A DNA stretch of 32,500 nucleotides from Prorocentrum cordatum (GCA_963575745.1 CAUYUJ010016692.1:42501-75000); one strand, 5' to 3'. Positions 1-11,250 are shown, counted from the first letter of the stretch. Translations and numbers: made by a program. The notes: generated by a model from the letters alone, not told the origin.

Positions 1-39
1 CTCTTTTCAAATCCTACATTTCCTGCTTCCTCCTCCCAG

Positions 40-81
40 GTGCAATACGTGCAGCAGCCGATGCAGCAGCCGATGCAGCAG
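40..81 (+). CDS. Candidate 14-codon Gln/Met-rich exon
   Basis: A pyrimidine-rich run ending CCCAG at 35-39 precedes 42 bases that read VQYVQQPMQQPMQQ, followed by a GT donor-like site at 82. The Gln/Pro/Met repetition resembles the tail after the RRM end at 26795-26905 (QQQRGMMPMQQ), so it may be a Q-rich exon of a similar RNA-binding gene that starts outside the window. The longer frame downstream of 82 becomes low-complexity and is probably intron. This is inferred from splice-like borders and composition only; a CAG/ATG repeat by chance is the alternative. Confidence 0.3.
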
Positions 82-731
82 GTGCGCGCTACACCGACCT
101 CCCCACTAATCCGCTTCGTGTTGTTTCCTCTCTTGTTCCTCTTCCCTCGTCGTCCTAACGCTCTCATCCGCATCCGTTTCCTCCTCGTCCTCCGTGTCCC
201 CTGCGTCGTCTTTGTGTTTCGCGTTGTACTTGGTGCCGTCTTCCTTCTCGTCCTACTTATTCGTTTCCCCATTCCTCTCCCTCTCTCCCTCTCTGTTCCT
301 TCTCCTCGCCTCCTCCCTCCTCCTTCCTCGTGGCCCGTTTGGCCCGACATCGCTCTCCTCCTGCGGGCGACGCCTTCCGGCAATTCACGCACACCGTTGA
401 CTTGGCATCGCTCGGACGTGTGCATTTTTCCTTCGGCGAGGACCATCGAGGAGCATCCTTGGTCATCGAGCCGAAAACAAAAACATGCGCGAAACCGAAA
501 CAAGCACGGGAAATGGACGTCCGAGCGACGGCAAGTTGCTCCTTGCCATACCTCCCAGTTTCCTCACGAAGTCCCTGCTCAGTACGAGGGCCCCACACGC
601 GGCCGCCCCCCTCACAGAAGAAAACGGCCCCTCCGAGTCGCTGCACCTCTCGCCTGCCTGCGAGAGCGCGCACGCTGCATCTCCCGCCGGCCCGACGGCA
701 CGGGCCCATCGCGAGCGTCGGCTGGAGCCTC

Positions 732-899
732 TCCTCCTTCTCCTCCTCCTCCTCCTCCTCCTCCTCCTCTTCCTCCTAACCCTCCCCCTTCTCCTCCTCC
801 TCCTCCTCCTCCTCCTTCTCTCCTCCTCCTCCTCCTTCTCCTCCTCCTCCTCCTCCTCTTCCTCCTTCTCCTCCTCTTCCTCGTTCTCTTTCTCCTCTC
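732..899. repeat. (TCC)n pyrimidine tract, interrupted
   Basis: Nearly pure C/T with TCC as the unit, broken by TTC, CCT and TAAC. It opens spurious poly-Ser, poly-Leu and poly-Pro frames on the plus strand and Arg/Gly frames on the minus strand. The flanking 82-731 and 900-1048 hold no gene I can support; they contain only uneven open frames with poor composition. Confidence 0.9.
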
Positions 900-1072
900 A
901 CGCGCTTGGGCCCGAACCATTTTGACAGGGTTCATTCTCTTGTGCCTCCGCGCAGCACTTGGAGGATTTCACCCGCACGGGCCGCAGTGGATTTGTGCGG
1001 CGCCGACTAAAGCAGGAGAGAATCGCTTGCTAGCCGTGCACCTGTGACTTGTCGCTGTTCAAATCCAAAGGT

Positions 1073-1501
1073 ATGAAGGTGCGCTTCGTTGGCGGCATCA
1101 AGGAGGAGACCCCGCTCCTCCACCCGAAGGGGATCCTTTGCCGCTCGAGGAGCGCTTCGCTTGCCAACGGCCCTGGGGCAGGCAGAGGCAACCGAGGGCG
1201 ACGTGACGAAAAGACGCAACTATGGCGCGAACGTGGGGAGGCTGTGACTGGGCCCAACGGGGCTGCTTGTCTTCTGCACCGCACGCTTGCGGCCACCGGC
1301 GATCCAGAGTCGAAGTCTTCCCTCTAGCAGCGGGCCGTCACGGTGGAGAAGGAGGCCGAGGGTTCCAGGCAGCAGGAAACCGCGGTCGCGGAGCTGCTGC
1401 GGCGAGCCCATGGCACCCTGCGAGATGCTGTTCAGAAGCGTCCGCGGGCAGCTAGATGTTTGCTTCGCTTTCGTCAACCCGTGGCGCTGGCTGAGGGATA
1501 A
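1073..1501 (+). CDS. Hypothetical coding stretch with one in-frame TAG
   Basis: One reading frame stays open from ATG 1073 to TAA 1499-1501 except for a single TAG at 1325-1327. Third positions are mostly G or C on both sides of the stop. The first part begins MKVRFVGGIKEETPLL; the second (1328 on, 57 residues) is charged and probably helical, with VEKEAEGSRQQETAVAELL. No domain is recognised. CCCTCTAG just before 1328 also looks like a splice acceptor, so these could be two exons, or a decayed gene with a CAG-to-TAG change. CAAAG/GTATGA at 1066-1076 is a donor-like site upstream. Confidence 0.3.
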
Positions 1502-1547
1502 GAATCAGGAGGAAAAGAAACACACAGACACAATTAATCCTCGATTC

Positions 1548-1618
1548 CCCAGAAAATATGGGAAAATATGGGAAGTGGGGGGGAAGACAGAAACCCAGAA
1601 AATATGGGAAAATATGGG
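1548..1618. repeat. 25-bp A-rich direct repeat, two identical copies
   Basis: Copies at 1548-1572 and 1594-1618, each made of an internal duplication of AAAATATGGG. They sit in an AT-rich patch (about 1500-1680) that contrasts sharply with the GC-rich surroundings. The element type is unknown. Confidence 0.8.
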
Positions 1619-1848
1619 GGATATTTTTATTTGTGTGTATTTATTTGTGTGTCCTAATTTCCCTTTAGAGGGGTAAGAAGTAGGAGGCGGCCGTGGCGCC
1701 GGCGGAGGCGACCCTCGCGAGGAGGGCGGCGGTGGCAGCCGCTGCTCCACGCAGGTGGCGTCGGAGCGGGCCGCAGCAGCCCCGGGGGCCGCCGCGCCGC
1801 CCATGGCGAGGCGGACCCCGGCATGTTGGCAGTCACCTGCCCAGACCC

Positions 1849-1993
1849 CCTCGAGTTATGAAGAAATCACGACGGGAGGTTTTTCGCCATTTTCGGCCTC
1901 TGGGGGCCCTCACCGGGCTTCGGGAGCGTCAAAAAACGACTCAGGATGACAAACCGGTCCTGGGGAAGGGGTCGAGAATTCTGGAGTCGACGT
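1849..1993 (+). repeat. Dispersed repeat, copy A (inverted relative to 12404-12563)
   Basis: This stretch matches the reverse complement of 12404-12563 by eye over about 145 bases: both hold ATCACGACGGGAGG, then a variable stretch, AAAAACGACTC and GTCGACG. The similarity appears in two translated frames at once (ITTGG...SKNDSG and KSRRE...KPV.G), which indicates conserved DNA rather than conserved protein. It is an ancient dispersed repeat of unknown class. Confidence 0.7.
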
Positions 1994-2014
1994 AATGAAA
2001 AAATCATTACGTCG
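1988..2014. other. Perfect hairpin, 11-bp stem and 5-A loop
   Basis: CGACGTAATGA, then AAAAA, then TCATTACGTCG. All 11 stem positions pair. It lies at the downstream edge of dispersed repeat copy A and is absent from copy B, so it may be the end of a different small element. Confidence 0.75.
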
Positions 2015-2211
2015 GGGGTCTGGGTGCGGCGCCGAGGTCTCAGCAAATTGGATGATGTGGAGTGCGGCCAGGCCGGGCGCGACGGCTTCGAGGAGACCCG
2101 CCGGCGCTTTCCTGCCGCCGAGGGAGAAAAACAAACGACGGCGAAGGAAGGCGACACTCGTGGGCCGCTGGATCGCAGGGAGAAGCTCCGCAAGGAGGTC
2201 CCCCCGCGAGG

Positions 2212-2508
2212 ATGCAGACCAAGGGGGGTCAGGTGCAGGGGGCGCGGCCGGCCCCGCCACCGCAACCGCCCCGGGCGCTGGCGAGGGCGACGCAGCTCCC
2301 GCGGGAATCTGTGGAGCGGCGGTGGACGGGCCCGCGGCCGGCCGCAGCGGCCGCCCAGCAGGCGGCTGCTGCCGCCCGGGCTGCCCAAGTCGAGGCGGAA
2401 GCCAGGCGCTTGTCCGAGGCGGAGTCCCAGGCGGAGGCCCGCGCCGAGGCCGCGAAGGTGGGGAAGAGCAAGGGCGCCGACTCGTCAGGCGGTTCGGCCT
2501 GGTCTTGA
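2212..2508 (+). CDS. Hypothetical Ala/Glu/Arg-rich helical C-terminus
   Basis: The frame from ATG 2212 to TGA 2506-2508 gives 98 residues. The second half is Ala/Glu/Arg-rich with regular charge spacing (QVEAEARRLSEAESQAEA), as in a coiled coil or long helix, and ends in a Gly/Ser tail. Nearly every codon ends in G or C, as expected for a dinoflagellate exon. The frame is open further upstream to 2062, but with poorer composition, so the true start or an exon border is uncertain. It could be the last exon of a gene that includes 1073-1501. No domain is recognised. Confidence 0.4.
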   Translation: MQTKGGQVQGARPAPPPQPPRALARATQLPRESVERRWTGPRPAAAAAQQAAAAARAAQVEAEARRLSEAESQAEARAEAAKVGKSKGADSSGGSAWS

Positions 2509-2865
2509 CAATCCCTGACCAGGCCAGGCGCGAGCGCTGAAGGGCAGGTAGTCAAGAGCCCGCGCCTCAGTCTGCCGCTTCAACTTCAAAGGTCTCTCAG
2601 ACTTCTTGCAAGGGGGATGATGCTTGGTCGTTCATCGAGCAGGCTGGCTGCGTTTTCTTCGCCGTAGTGGGGGCTCGCGTTCATCGGGGGGCGGCCGTTC
2701 GCCGCTGGGAAGGCAGAGCTCGGGGCAGGGGCTCGCGCGCAGTTTCTTCCCGCGTCGCCATGGCAGGAGGGGCGCGCCAGCGCGGGAGGTGAGCGTCTCA
2801 TGGCCACGAACCACCTTCGATCCCCTCGCATTCCTGCCGCGCGTGTTGCTGGCGGGAGGTACACA

Positions 2866-3577
2866 CATGTATACGTATGTATGTATATATGTATGTATGT
2901 ATGTATGTATGTAGGTAGGTAGCTATGTATGTATGTACGTATGTATGTATGTATGTATGTATATCGGTATGTATGTATGTATGCATGCATGTATGTATGT
3001 ATGTATGTATGTATGTATGTATGTTTGTATATATGTATGTATGTCTGTATGTCTCTGTGTGTATGAATGTAGGTGTGTGTATGTATGTATGTATGTATGT
3101 ATGCATGCATGCATGCATGCATGCATGTATGTATGTATGCATGTATGCATGCATGCATGCATGCATGTATGTATGTATGCGTGTATGTATGTATGTATGT
3201 ATGTATGTATGTATGTATGTATGCATGCATGCATGTATGTATGTATGTATGTATGTATGTATGTATGTATGTATGCATGTATGTATGTATATATGTTTGT
3301 ATGTACGTACGCACGTACGCATGTACGTATGCATGCATGCATGTATGTATGTATGTGTATGTATGTATGCATGTATGTATGTATGTAGGTATGTATGTAT
3401 GCATGTATGTATGTATGTATGTATGCATGTATATATGCATGTATGTATATATGTCTGTATGTGTGTATGTATGTATGTATGCATGCATGCATGTATGTAT
3501 GTATGTATGCATGTATGTATGTATGTAGGTATGTATGTATGTATGTATACATGTATACATGTATATGTACATATACA
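2866..3577. repeat. ATGT/ATGC tetranucleotide tract of about 0.7 kb
   Basis: Interrupted ATGT units mixed with ATGC blocks. The period of four has no stop in most frames, so long Met-Tyr-Val-Cys frames (plus) and His-Thr-Tyr-Ile frames (minus) appear; these are not genes. The right end contains two perfect palindromes, GTATACATGTATAC (3545-3558) and GTATATGTACATATAC (3561-3576). Confidence 0.97.
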
Positions 3578-3789
3578 AGACTGCAGTGGCGCTTCGCGCC
3601 ATGCACCTTGGTCCTTGAATATTGGTATGCACGCGGAAATGGCAGAAAGGTCAAGCGGACAAATTTGCGATAACTCCTTGCTGCCTTTTCTGGCGTCGCC
3701 GTTATAATAATGTTGTTTTTTATCCCTCCTCCATGCTTATTCTTCCTCATTCTCGCCATACCCTGGGTATTCTCCCCATCCTCCTCAGC

Positions 3790-4440
3790 TCTTTTTGCGG
3801 AGGCTCCTCCTTGGAGAGCCTCTGGGGGCCTCACCAAAGTTCTCAGGCTTTCTTAAAGCCTTCTGGAGGCCTCCTGGGCGTGTTCTGGGGGCCTCTGGGG
3901 CTTCCCAAGGCCAACCTGCCTCTAACCGCAGTCTCCCTGAACGCCCCGGTCACGGTTTGGAATGCTTCGGAGGGTGTCTTGGGGCCATTTTGGGCCGCCA
4001 TGGGGCTCTCTTAGGGCCATTTTGGACCCCTGCTGTCCCGTTCTGGGGCTCTCTTGGACTGCCTGGAAGCCCTTTCGGATGGTTGCGGGGCGATATTGGA
4101 GCCTCCCAGGCGACTTCGGACGCCCAGAAGAACGCTGTCTTGGAGCGTCGGGAAGCCGAAAAGAGGAGAACCCGAAATTCACCAACAACCTACATTAAAT
4201 CGATGATTATTCCCTCTTGGGGCCTTCTTGGGGGTGCTTATTGGAGGCATCTTGGTACGTTTTGGAGCGATCTTTCGGGGTATGACGGCTTTTCGGAGCG
4301 CTCTTGTGCTGTCTTGGGGTTCTCTGGGACGTCTCCGATGACCCCCCTGATCGCCCTAGGTGTGCTGCGAAGGCTTGGCAAAACGCCCTGCGAGGCCCAG
4401 GGGGCCGCTTCGAGGCCCGTCCGAAGGGTCCCAAAGCCCC
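3790..4440 (+). repeat. G-rich 'CTTGGGG' dispersed repeat region
   Basis: Irregularly repeated short modules such as GGGGCTCTCTT (about 4001 and 4044) and CCATTTTGG (3987 and 4017), with many CTTGGGG and CTGGGG steps. A similar texture recurs at 15966-16430. Translation gives Trp/Gly/Leu-rich text that does not look like protein. Probably dispersed repeat DNA; no target duplication was found. Confidence 0.6.
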
Positions 4441-4523
4441 AGATCCCGGGAGTCCGGTTTTTTTTTGAGGGGGGGGGGGCGGGTTTCCCCCCCGCCTGGG
4501 CTTGTAACAATATAGGAACAGGA

Positions 4524-5612
<1,089 letters not shown>

Positions 5613-6131
5613 CTCGGGGCGCCGCGGGCTCGGCCCGTCCGCGCGCGGTGGCAGGTCCTGCGGTGCACGTTGCGCGGCTCGAAGGCTCGCGCGGCGCTGG
5701 CGATCGCGCCGGGGCGTGCGGATCCCGACCGTTTCGACGGGGCCCGCGCGCGCCGGGCGCAGATCATGCTGGGGCTGGAGCAGGTCGAGGTCGCCGGCGG
5801 GCCCGGGGAGGCGGCGCGGCCGTGCCCGAGGCTCGCTGGCCCACGCGGCAAGAGGGCCGTCGCGAGAGCCGAGAGCGAGGCGGAAGCAGTCGTGGCCCAC
5901 GTCATGGTGCTGGAGGCGCTCGAGACGCAGACGAGGCAGCGCGGCCGTTTCCTGGCCAGCCCAGCCGCTTCAGACGACGAGAACGTTGCGGGCGCGACCA
6001 ACCGCGGCGAGGCGCGGATGCGGCCGCGGGCCAAGAGGAATCACGCCATGGAGGAGGCCGGCGGGGAGGCCCAGGCGGGCCTTCTCCAACTGGTCGTGGC
6101 GCCCCCCATCGGGCGATGGGGTTTCTGGTGA
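5613..6131 (+). CDS. Continuation of the 4.5-kb frame after a TAG
   Basis: The reading frame of 4524-5612 continues after its TAG without another stop to TGA 6129-6131. Residues such as MLGLEQVEVAGGPGEAA and VVAHVMVLEALETQTRQ come from codons ending in G/C and look more protein-like than the other frames. It may be a second exon, a stop-interrupted single gene, or a chance frame in GC-rich DNA. No domain is recognised. The following 6132-6784 has only weak frames and no feature I can support. Confidence 0.3.
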   Translation, partial: LGAPRARPVRARWQVLRCTLRGSKARAALAIAPGRADPDRFDGARARRAQIMLGLEQVEVAGGPGEAARPCPRLAGPRGKRAVARAESEAEAVVAHVMVLEALETQTRQRGRFLASPAASDDENVAGATNRGEARMRPRAKRNHAMEEAGGEAQAGLLQLVVAPPIGRWGFW

Positions 6132-6784
6132 GCCGACGGGGCCCTCGCGGGCGCGTCGCTCGGGGGGTTCGCGCGCTGGCGCCGCGACGCAGGCGTCGTG
6201 TGCGAATATATCGCGGACTCCGCCGAGTCCGCCCCGACAGACCCCGATGGTGCTTTTCCCGCGCCGTTGCCTTTGGCGCCAGTTGCGGCGCGCGCAGAGC
6301 GGGAAGGCGCGGGCCCGCGCGGCCGCGAGCAGATGCGTTTAGCTGAGCGGGCGATGACCAACTGCCCGCGACCCAGTTCTCGTCTCTGGGGGCGCGGGCG
6401 CCCGAGGGCAGCGGCGAACTGCCCGGGCCTCTCTTGGATCCCCGCACGGCGGGTAGCGGCCGAGATCTATCATCAGGACGTCTTCGAGTTCTGCCGGGCG
6501 GCTGGGCGCGAGGTCCAGCCCGTCCGAGGGCTTGCGGCGCTGCGTGGACCTGAGCTCTGGATTAACTCACGTACCAGGAGGCGTTTGCGATCGAGCTGCT
6601 CGCGTCGCGGGCGGCCCCGCGCGCGCGTTGGAGGTCGAGCCGGAGCGGCCGAAGCTGAGGGGACCTGGCCCGGGCCGTGGCCCGAGTGGCCACTTCGGCG
6701 AAGCCGAGCTCGACGAGTGCCCGTCCTGCCTGGGCCGCTGTCTTGACCCCGTCGGCGGCCAGCTCCACCGCCGCGGGCGCATCG

Positions 6785-7585
6785 TCTAATTTCGAGGAAG
6801 AAGAATTTGCTGACGCTGGCGAAGGATTTGCTCGCCCGCGGCATGGCGGCCCCGCTGCCCTCCCATGGGGCCCCCCGAGCCCGCGGCGGCTCGATGCTTG
6901 CTTGCTGCTGACTGGTTCGCGGCGGGGCGCGGCGAGACGCGGGGCCGGCTGACCGAGGACAGGCGGCCCCGCGACGCCGCGGAGGCGCGATTGGCCTGGC
7001 CCCAGCTACCGCCGGGAGAGCAGTTGAAGCAGCTCAGGCTCAACGCGCCCGCCGGGCACGTCTGGGGCGCTGCCCGATCTCAGGGCTCAAGTCTACCTGG
7101 GGAAAGGGCCGCCGGGGACGGAGTGTCGGGGCGTCTTTGGCCGGGCTCGGGGCCCCATTGAGCTCGGCGAGCACGGCGCCAAGACCAACGTGAATCGCCG
7201 CTGCGCGCTCGCCGACGTCTGCCAGGCCACGGACGTCAGCATCTTGCAGAGCGGGGGCTGCTCGACTCAGAGGTGCTGGGCCCCCGACTCGCGGCCCCGA
7301 TCGGCCGCGCCTGGGGGGGCAACTACCCGGGCGACCACCTGACTTCCTAGATCTTCGGGGAGGGCGACGACCGGTCTGCTCAACGGGGCGCGGAGATCAA
7401 CGAGCGGGCGAAGGCCGCGTGAGAGGTGGCTGGACTCCACCTTTCGATCGAGAAAGATGTCGAGCATCAGGCCGACTTCGTGGCCTGGGGCACTGAGGTG
7501 CGCGACGGGGCTGGCGAGGTCGGCGGCCCCCTGCGCGGGCGGCGGATTCTCGCCGCGATCGCGCTCGAGCAGCTGGGCCCCCCTC
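6785..7585 (+). pseudogene. Degenerate reverse transcriptase
   Basis: Successive frames carry the parts of an RT core. LTEDRRPRDAAEARLAWPQL (about 6943-7002) resembles the 'L..DRRP.NA..RL.W..LP' block upstream of the catalytic aspartates. From 7255 a single frame reads GLLDSEVLGPRLAAPIG, then NYPGDHLTS (7321-7347), then AGLHLSIEKDVEHQADFVAW and a GTEV block. The catalytic Y-x-D-D box has become YPGD, losing one Asp. TAG 7348-7350 and TGA 7420-7422 interrupt this frame. The enzyme would have copied element RNA into DNA; this copy cannot be functional. Family recognition is from memory of dinoflagellate elements. Confidence 0.6.
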
Positions 7586-7694
7586 CAAATATTCGAAGGG
7601 CATATTTCACACGCTGTTGGCCAATTTTGTTCGCCCGTTTAGTCGCAGGCGTGAGTTATTTTGATGCTTCCATCGGTCATTCCGCTGATTAGAG

Positions 7695-8088
7695 AGCCCC
7701 GAGGAAGAAGCCGAGTTGGTGAGAATCCCCGCGGATATTCGCAATGAGTTGTTGGCTGCGGCCATCTTGCCATTAGTGGCAGTGGCTCGCATTCGCTGGC
7801 CTGTGTCTCCATCGGTGTCGACGAGCTATGCGACCGAGATCTCGCGTGGGCCCTGCTCCATGAAGCCCCCCCGAAGGTCTCCGGGGCCCCGCGCGGGGCG
7901 GGGGTCGTCGCGGGGGGCGCGCGGGGCTGAACTGGAACGAGATCGACGAGATACTAAACCTGATGAGGGTGCACAGGCCGCCCGACGAGCTAAGCGAGGC
8001 CTTTGCGAGCTTCGGTTGGAAGGTGGGGCAAGGTGGGATGTTCACCAAGCAGAGCCATCTGACTTATCTGACTTTACCTCGAGATGAG
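7695..8088 (+). pseudogene. RNase-H-like block after the RT
   Basis: The frame from 7695 reads IPADIRNELLAAAILPLVAV and then RIRWPVSPSVSTSYAT. This resembles the segment linking RT and RNase H in related elements, where a Ser/Thr-Asp-Ala motif carries the first catalytic Asp; here it reads TSYAT, without the Asp. A second piece in another frame (about 7963-8065) reads PPDELSEAFASFGWKVGQ, then FTKQSHL. Assignment rests on order and on similarity remembered from dinoflagellate pol proteins. Confidence 0.4.
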
Positions 8089-8712
8089 GGATTTGATGGG
8101 CGAGATCAGGAGGAGGGGGGTTCGAGGGCGTCGAGAAGGTGGGCTGGGGAGTCTTGGGGCGGGCGGGCGATCCTCGGCATCGAGCTCCGACGAGGGCGGG
8201 GGCAGCGCTTGCGCGCGGGGTCGATCGCCAAGTGTGTGCTGGAGCGTTTGGGACGGGTGGCTCGCCTTCACTCGAACTCAACGGGGTGCCGAGGTCTCGG
8301 ATGCCCTGCGCGCTTGCGCGTCGCTGCCGCGTGGCCTGGATCGGAGCGCGCTTCGGCCCAGCTGAATCGCTCTCCCGCTCCCGGCCGCTGCTGGCGGCGG
8401 GCCCGGCGCCGAGCTGGGTGGCAACTCGCCGCCGCGCGGCCCCCGTTTGCGGCGGTGCGGCAGCGCCGAGGTGCCGGCCCGAGGCGCCGGCCGCAGCGGC
8501 TGCTGAGGCCCCTCGTGCGGCGGCGGCGCCCCCCGCGACAGAGCGGCGGCGCAGGCCGAGAGCGCGGGCTCCGACTCGCGGCCAGAGCAGAGGCGTAGGG
8601 GACTGGTGGCCGAGGCGCGCGTACTTCGCCGGCGTTGCTGCCGTCACCCGCGCATGGGCGGCGGCGGGCGCCCGGGCGCTCGCGCCGCTGGGCGCCTGCC
8701 CGCGCGGCGGCT

Positions 8713-9340
8713 ACGAGCCCAGGGCGACTTGCTGTCGAAGGTGGGCGCGCGGAGGGTGCTGGGGGAGATCCGCGGGCACGAGGCGCGCATCGGCGTTTTT
8801 GGCACCCCGCGCACCCCCATGGGCTTGCCGCGGTGAAACTGCAGGCCGGGAACTCGCGCCCGGGAGCGGCCGCAAGGCGACGGCGCGCGTCGAGCCGAGC
8901 GAGACGGCAACGGCCTGGGGGCGGCAACTGCCGCGGCCTGCGGGGCGCTGGACGACGAGGGGGGCGCGGCCGCGGTCGAGAACGCGCGGCGCCCCCCGCT
9001 GTTCCGGCCGCCCAGCATGCGGCAACATGCCGCCAGGGAGGGCGTCTACCTCGTGGAGCGCGACATGTGCCAGTTCGGCCAACGACCGCCAGACGACCCA
9101 GCAGCTCGCCATAGGAAGAGCACCTGCCTGCTGGGCAACTTCCTGGAGCTGCGGGGGCTGGGCCGGCCCTGCCGAGGTCGCCGCGTGCACGCGCGCCTCG
9201 AGGGCGCGGGCAAGTCGGGCGGGCGCCAGCAGAAGCGGGCGGCGCTGGCGGCGGCTTATGCGCCGCAGTTTGCTGGGGCGCTGGCCGCGGCGTTGCAGGC
9301 GGGCGGCCGAGCGGCGCCCATGCGACAGCCCGTTGCGGGT
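8713..9340 (+). pseudogene. Cytosine-methyltransferase-like domain, inactivated
   Basis: A single frame with one TGA (8834-8836) carries VGARRVLGEI, GVFGTPRTPMGLPR, LDDEGGAAAVENARRPPLF, then GVYLVERDMCQFG and KSTCLLGNFLELRGL, ending AAYAPQFAGALAAAL. In C5-cytosine methyltransferases a Pro-Cys (motif IV) and a Glu-Asn-Val (motif VI) make the catalytic centre. Here the Pro-Cys position appears as Pro-Arg (GTPRT) and Glu-Asn is kept (VENA). The same block order occurs, from memory, in dinoflagellate retroelement polyproteins. The stop and the lost Cys indicate a dead copy. The methyltransferase assignment is inference. Confidence 0.45.
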
Positions 9341-10035
9341 GGCAGATGCAGGCCTCCGTTATCTTTGACGGCGCATCGGCTTCCCGGGCGAGGGCCGGAG
9401 CACCCGCGGCGGAGAGATCTCCGGGCGTCGCTGCACGGGCGGGCTCACGCCTGGCGAAGGCGTCGAGGGCTCTGTGCACCAACAGGCGCGATCAGAGCTG
9501 GGGCTAGCTGCAGAGATGGCCGCCAAGACCTTTCCGCGTCCATATGATGGCTAGACTTCTTGAGCTTGTTCAATATTTGGTCCAGAACAAGCGGCCGTCC
9601 CGCGAAGCAAAATGTACCGTTCTTGCGGCGCAGCAGCGCAGCCCTATACTTCGCTTGCGGCGCCGGGGTGCTGGGGACTCAGTGCGTTTGGGAACGATCG
9701 GAGAGGCCTCGTAGCCTCGGGCGCCGATCACGAGGCTCGATCCACAACGCTCTATGGCGCTGGGCTCGGGTCAAGGCGCTAGGTCAAGTCCCATGGTGGA
9801 TGGGCTTCTCAGCGCTTGCTTGCGCGCTATATCTTGGAGGCCAATGCTGCCGCGACCCTGTTTGAGCTGCGCATCGTTCCGACTCTCGGCCGTGTTCGAG
9901 TAATCGCGCGCGGCGCCGCTGTCGCTGCCGCTTTGAATGGGGGGCCTGAGTGTGCGAAGCAAATCTCCTCGCGTCAGAATCAGTTTGCCCTCGTTAGTTG
10001 CTGCGCGCCTAAATATCAATGTGTTGGCTGGCCAG
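9341..10035. other. Stretch without a supported gene
   Basis: The methyltransferase frame drifts into low-quality text after 9340 and ends at 9547. From 9550 to 10035 base composition is more even and open frames are short. No repeat, domain or element end was recognised. Confidence 0.5.
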
Positions 10036-10200
10036 GAGGAGCTGAAGTCCATCGTGCCCGAGGCGACGGTGGCTCGCCTTTGGTGAGACGCGGAGGAGGC
10101 CAGAGGCGACTTGATGGCCCACGTGGCGCTGTCCCTTCTCGGCGTCTTCGCCGACCGCTCCCTGGCCAGGGCCGCCCAGCTGGGAAATGCGGGGCAGCCC
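10036..10200 (+). pseudogene. Coding-like exon fragment with one TGA
   Basis: After CTGGCCAG (10028-10035), which resembles a splice acceptor, the frame reads EELKSIVPEATVARLW, TGA (10084-10086), then DAEEARGDLMAHVALSLLGV and FADRSLARAAQLGN. G/C-ending codons and the acidic/helical composition on both sides of the stop suggest one coding piece. The bases at 10083, GTGAGA, also make a good splice donor, so the first half alone could be an exon. The frame stays open to 10446 but loses coding character after about 10200. No family is recognised. Confidence 0.35.
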
Positions 10201-10747
10201 CGTGTCGTCAGTGACTCAGGCGCTCGTGCTTGTCTCCATCCATTGGGCCAATGTGTCTTCCGTCAGCTGCGTCGCCTCCATCGACGCTGTCGATGGGTGC
10301 TTCGGGAGGGCCATTGGCGCCGCGGAGGAACAGGTGGTTCGATCTTCGTGGAGTTCCCACAGCCGCTCCACTCGACTGCTGTTGGACTGGCAGTAGCCGT
10401 AGCGACCACTGTCGTGGGCCAAAATCACCGTTGGTGCTCCCGATAAAGAAAGACAATCGGCGGTGGACAAGCCTCCCTTTAAACCTCCCTTTAGTGAAAA
10501 CGGCCTAGGACCGAAACCGATGGACCAGGACCCGCAAAAACGACGGCCGCGACGCCCTCCCGCGAACCGAAAGCGGCCAATTCGCTAGTCGACGTGTCAA
10601 GGTAGGAGGTGTGTCCACCCCCGAGACAGCTGGGCCAAAACTATGTATGTTTTCGTGTTTTCGTTCTTGGAGTTGCCTTGCGGCGTCGGGGTTTTCGATT
10701 CGACAGTGGTCGCACTTTTATTATAGCTTCGATTCGGTGGCAGTGAT

Positions 10748-10870
10748 TTTGTCGATGTGTACTTCGGGCCGCCTGCGAAGTGGGCCGGCTGCATGCGCCT
10801 CCCAGCACCTTGGGTAACCTTCGTGGCCGTCGCACCGGTCGCAAGAGAGGTGCGATCGACGCGTTTCTCG
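10748..10870 (+). repeat. Direct duplication, copy 1 (about 120 bp)
   Basis: Begins TTTTGTCGATGTGTACTTCG and is matched at 11040-11162 with roughly 80 % identity by eye, 292 bases downstream in the same direction. Substitutions fall at all codon positions of the best frame (DVYFGPPAKWAGC), so I see no clear sign of protein-level selection. It could be an old segmental duplication or two copies of a dispersed repeat. Confidence 0.75.
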
Positions 10871-11039
10871 TCTCCGCAGGGGCCCCCAGCCAGGCCGTGC
10901 GTTGAAGAGCGGAGTTGCTGCTCTCGTCTGCGCGGCAGGGCCAACTGGGGAAGGGGGGGGGGCCTCAAGCGCAGCATCCGCTCCCCCGACGGCCACCCCT
11001 AGCCATCTTGCCACGTCGTCTCCGACAGAGTTCTTTTCT

Positions 11040-11162
11040 ATTTTGTTGATGTGTACTTCGGGCCGCCTGCGAACTGGGCCGGCTGCAGGCGCCCCTCAGC
11101 ATTTTGGGTAATATTCGTGGATGTCGCAGTGGTGGCAAAAGAAGTGCGATCGGTACGTTTCT
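11040..11162 (+). repeat. Direct duplication, copy 2 (about 120 bp)
   Basis: Second copy of the 10748-10870 segment (TTTTGTTGATGTGTACTTCG at its start; equivalent frame DVYFGPPANWAGC). It lies just upstream of the second tetranucleotide tract. Confidence 0.75.
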
Positions 11163-11204
11163 TGACCTTTGCTCTGTCGAGTTTTCCGTAGGGGTCCGAG
11201 AGCT

Positions 11205-11215
11205 TTATATATGTA

Positions 11216-11250
<35 letters not shown>

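Larger units (their letters stand above)
6785..9340 (+). mobile_element. Decayed retroelement with RT, RNase-H-like and methyltransferase-like parts
   Basis: Three recognisable parts follow each other on the plus strand: RT (6785-7585), an RNase-H-like block (7695-8088) and a cytosine-methyltransferase-like block (8713-9340). They are broken by frameshifts and at least three in-frame stops. RT, RNase H and methyltransferase in that order is also the pol order of DIRS-type elements, although the usual DIRS methyltransferase is of the adenine type. No tyrosine recombinase or terminal repeat was found, so the family assignment is open. The outer ends are undefined. Confidence 0.6.

Noticed and set aside
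2586-3837. Long His-Thr-Tyr-Ile and Met-Tyr-Val-Cys open frames on both strands (also at 11038-11670)
   Set aside because: They follow from a stop-free period-4 repeat; the text is fully explained by ATGT/ATGC units.
8268-9482. 404-residue minus-strand frame over the methyltransferase-like region
   Set aside because: Shadow frame in very GC-rich DNA; the plus-strand frame carries recognisable ordered motifs and this one does not.
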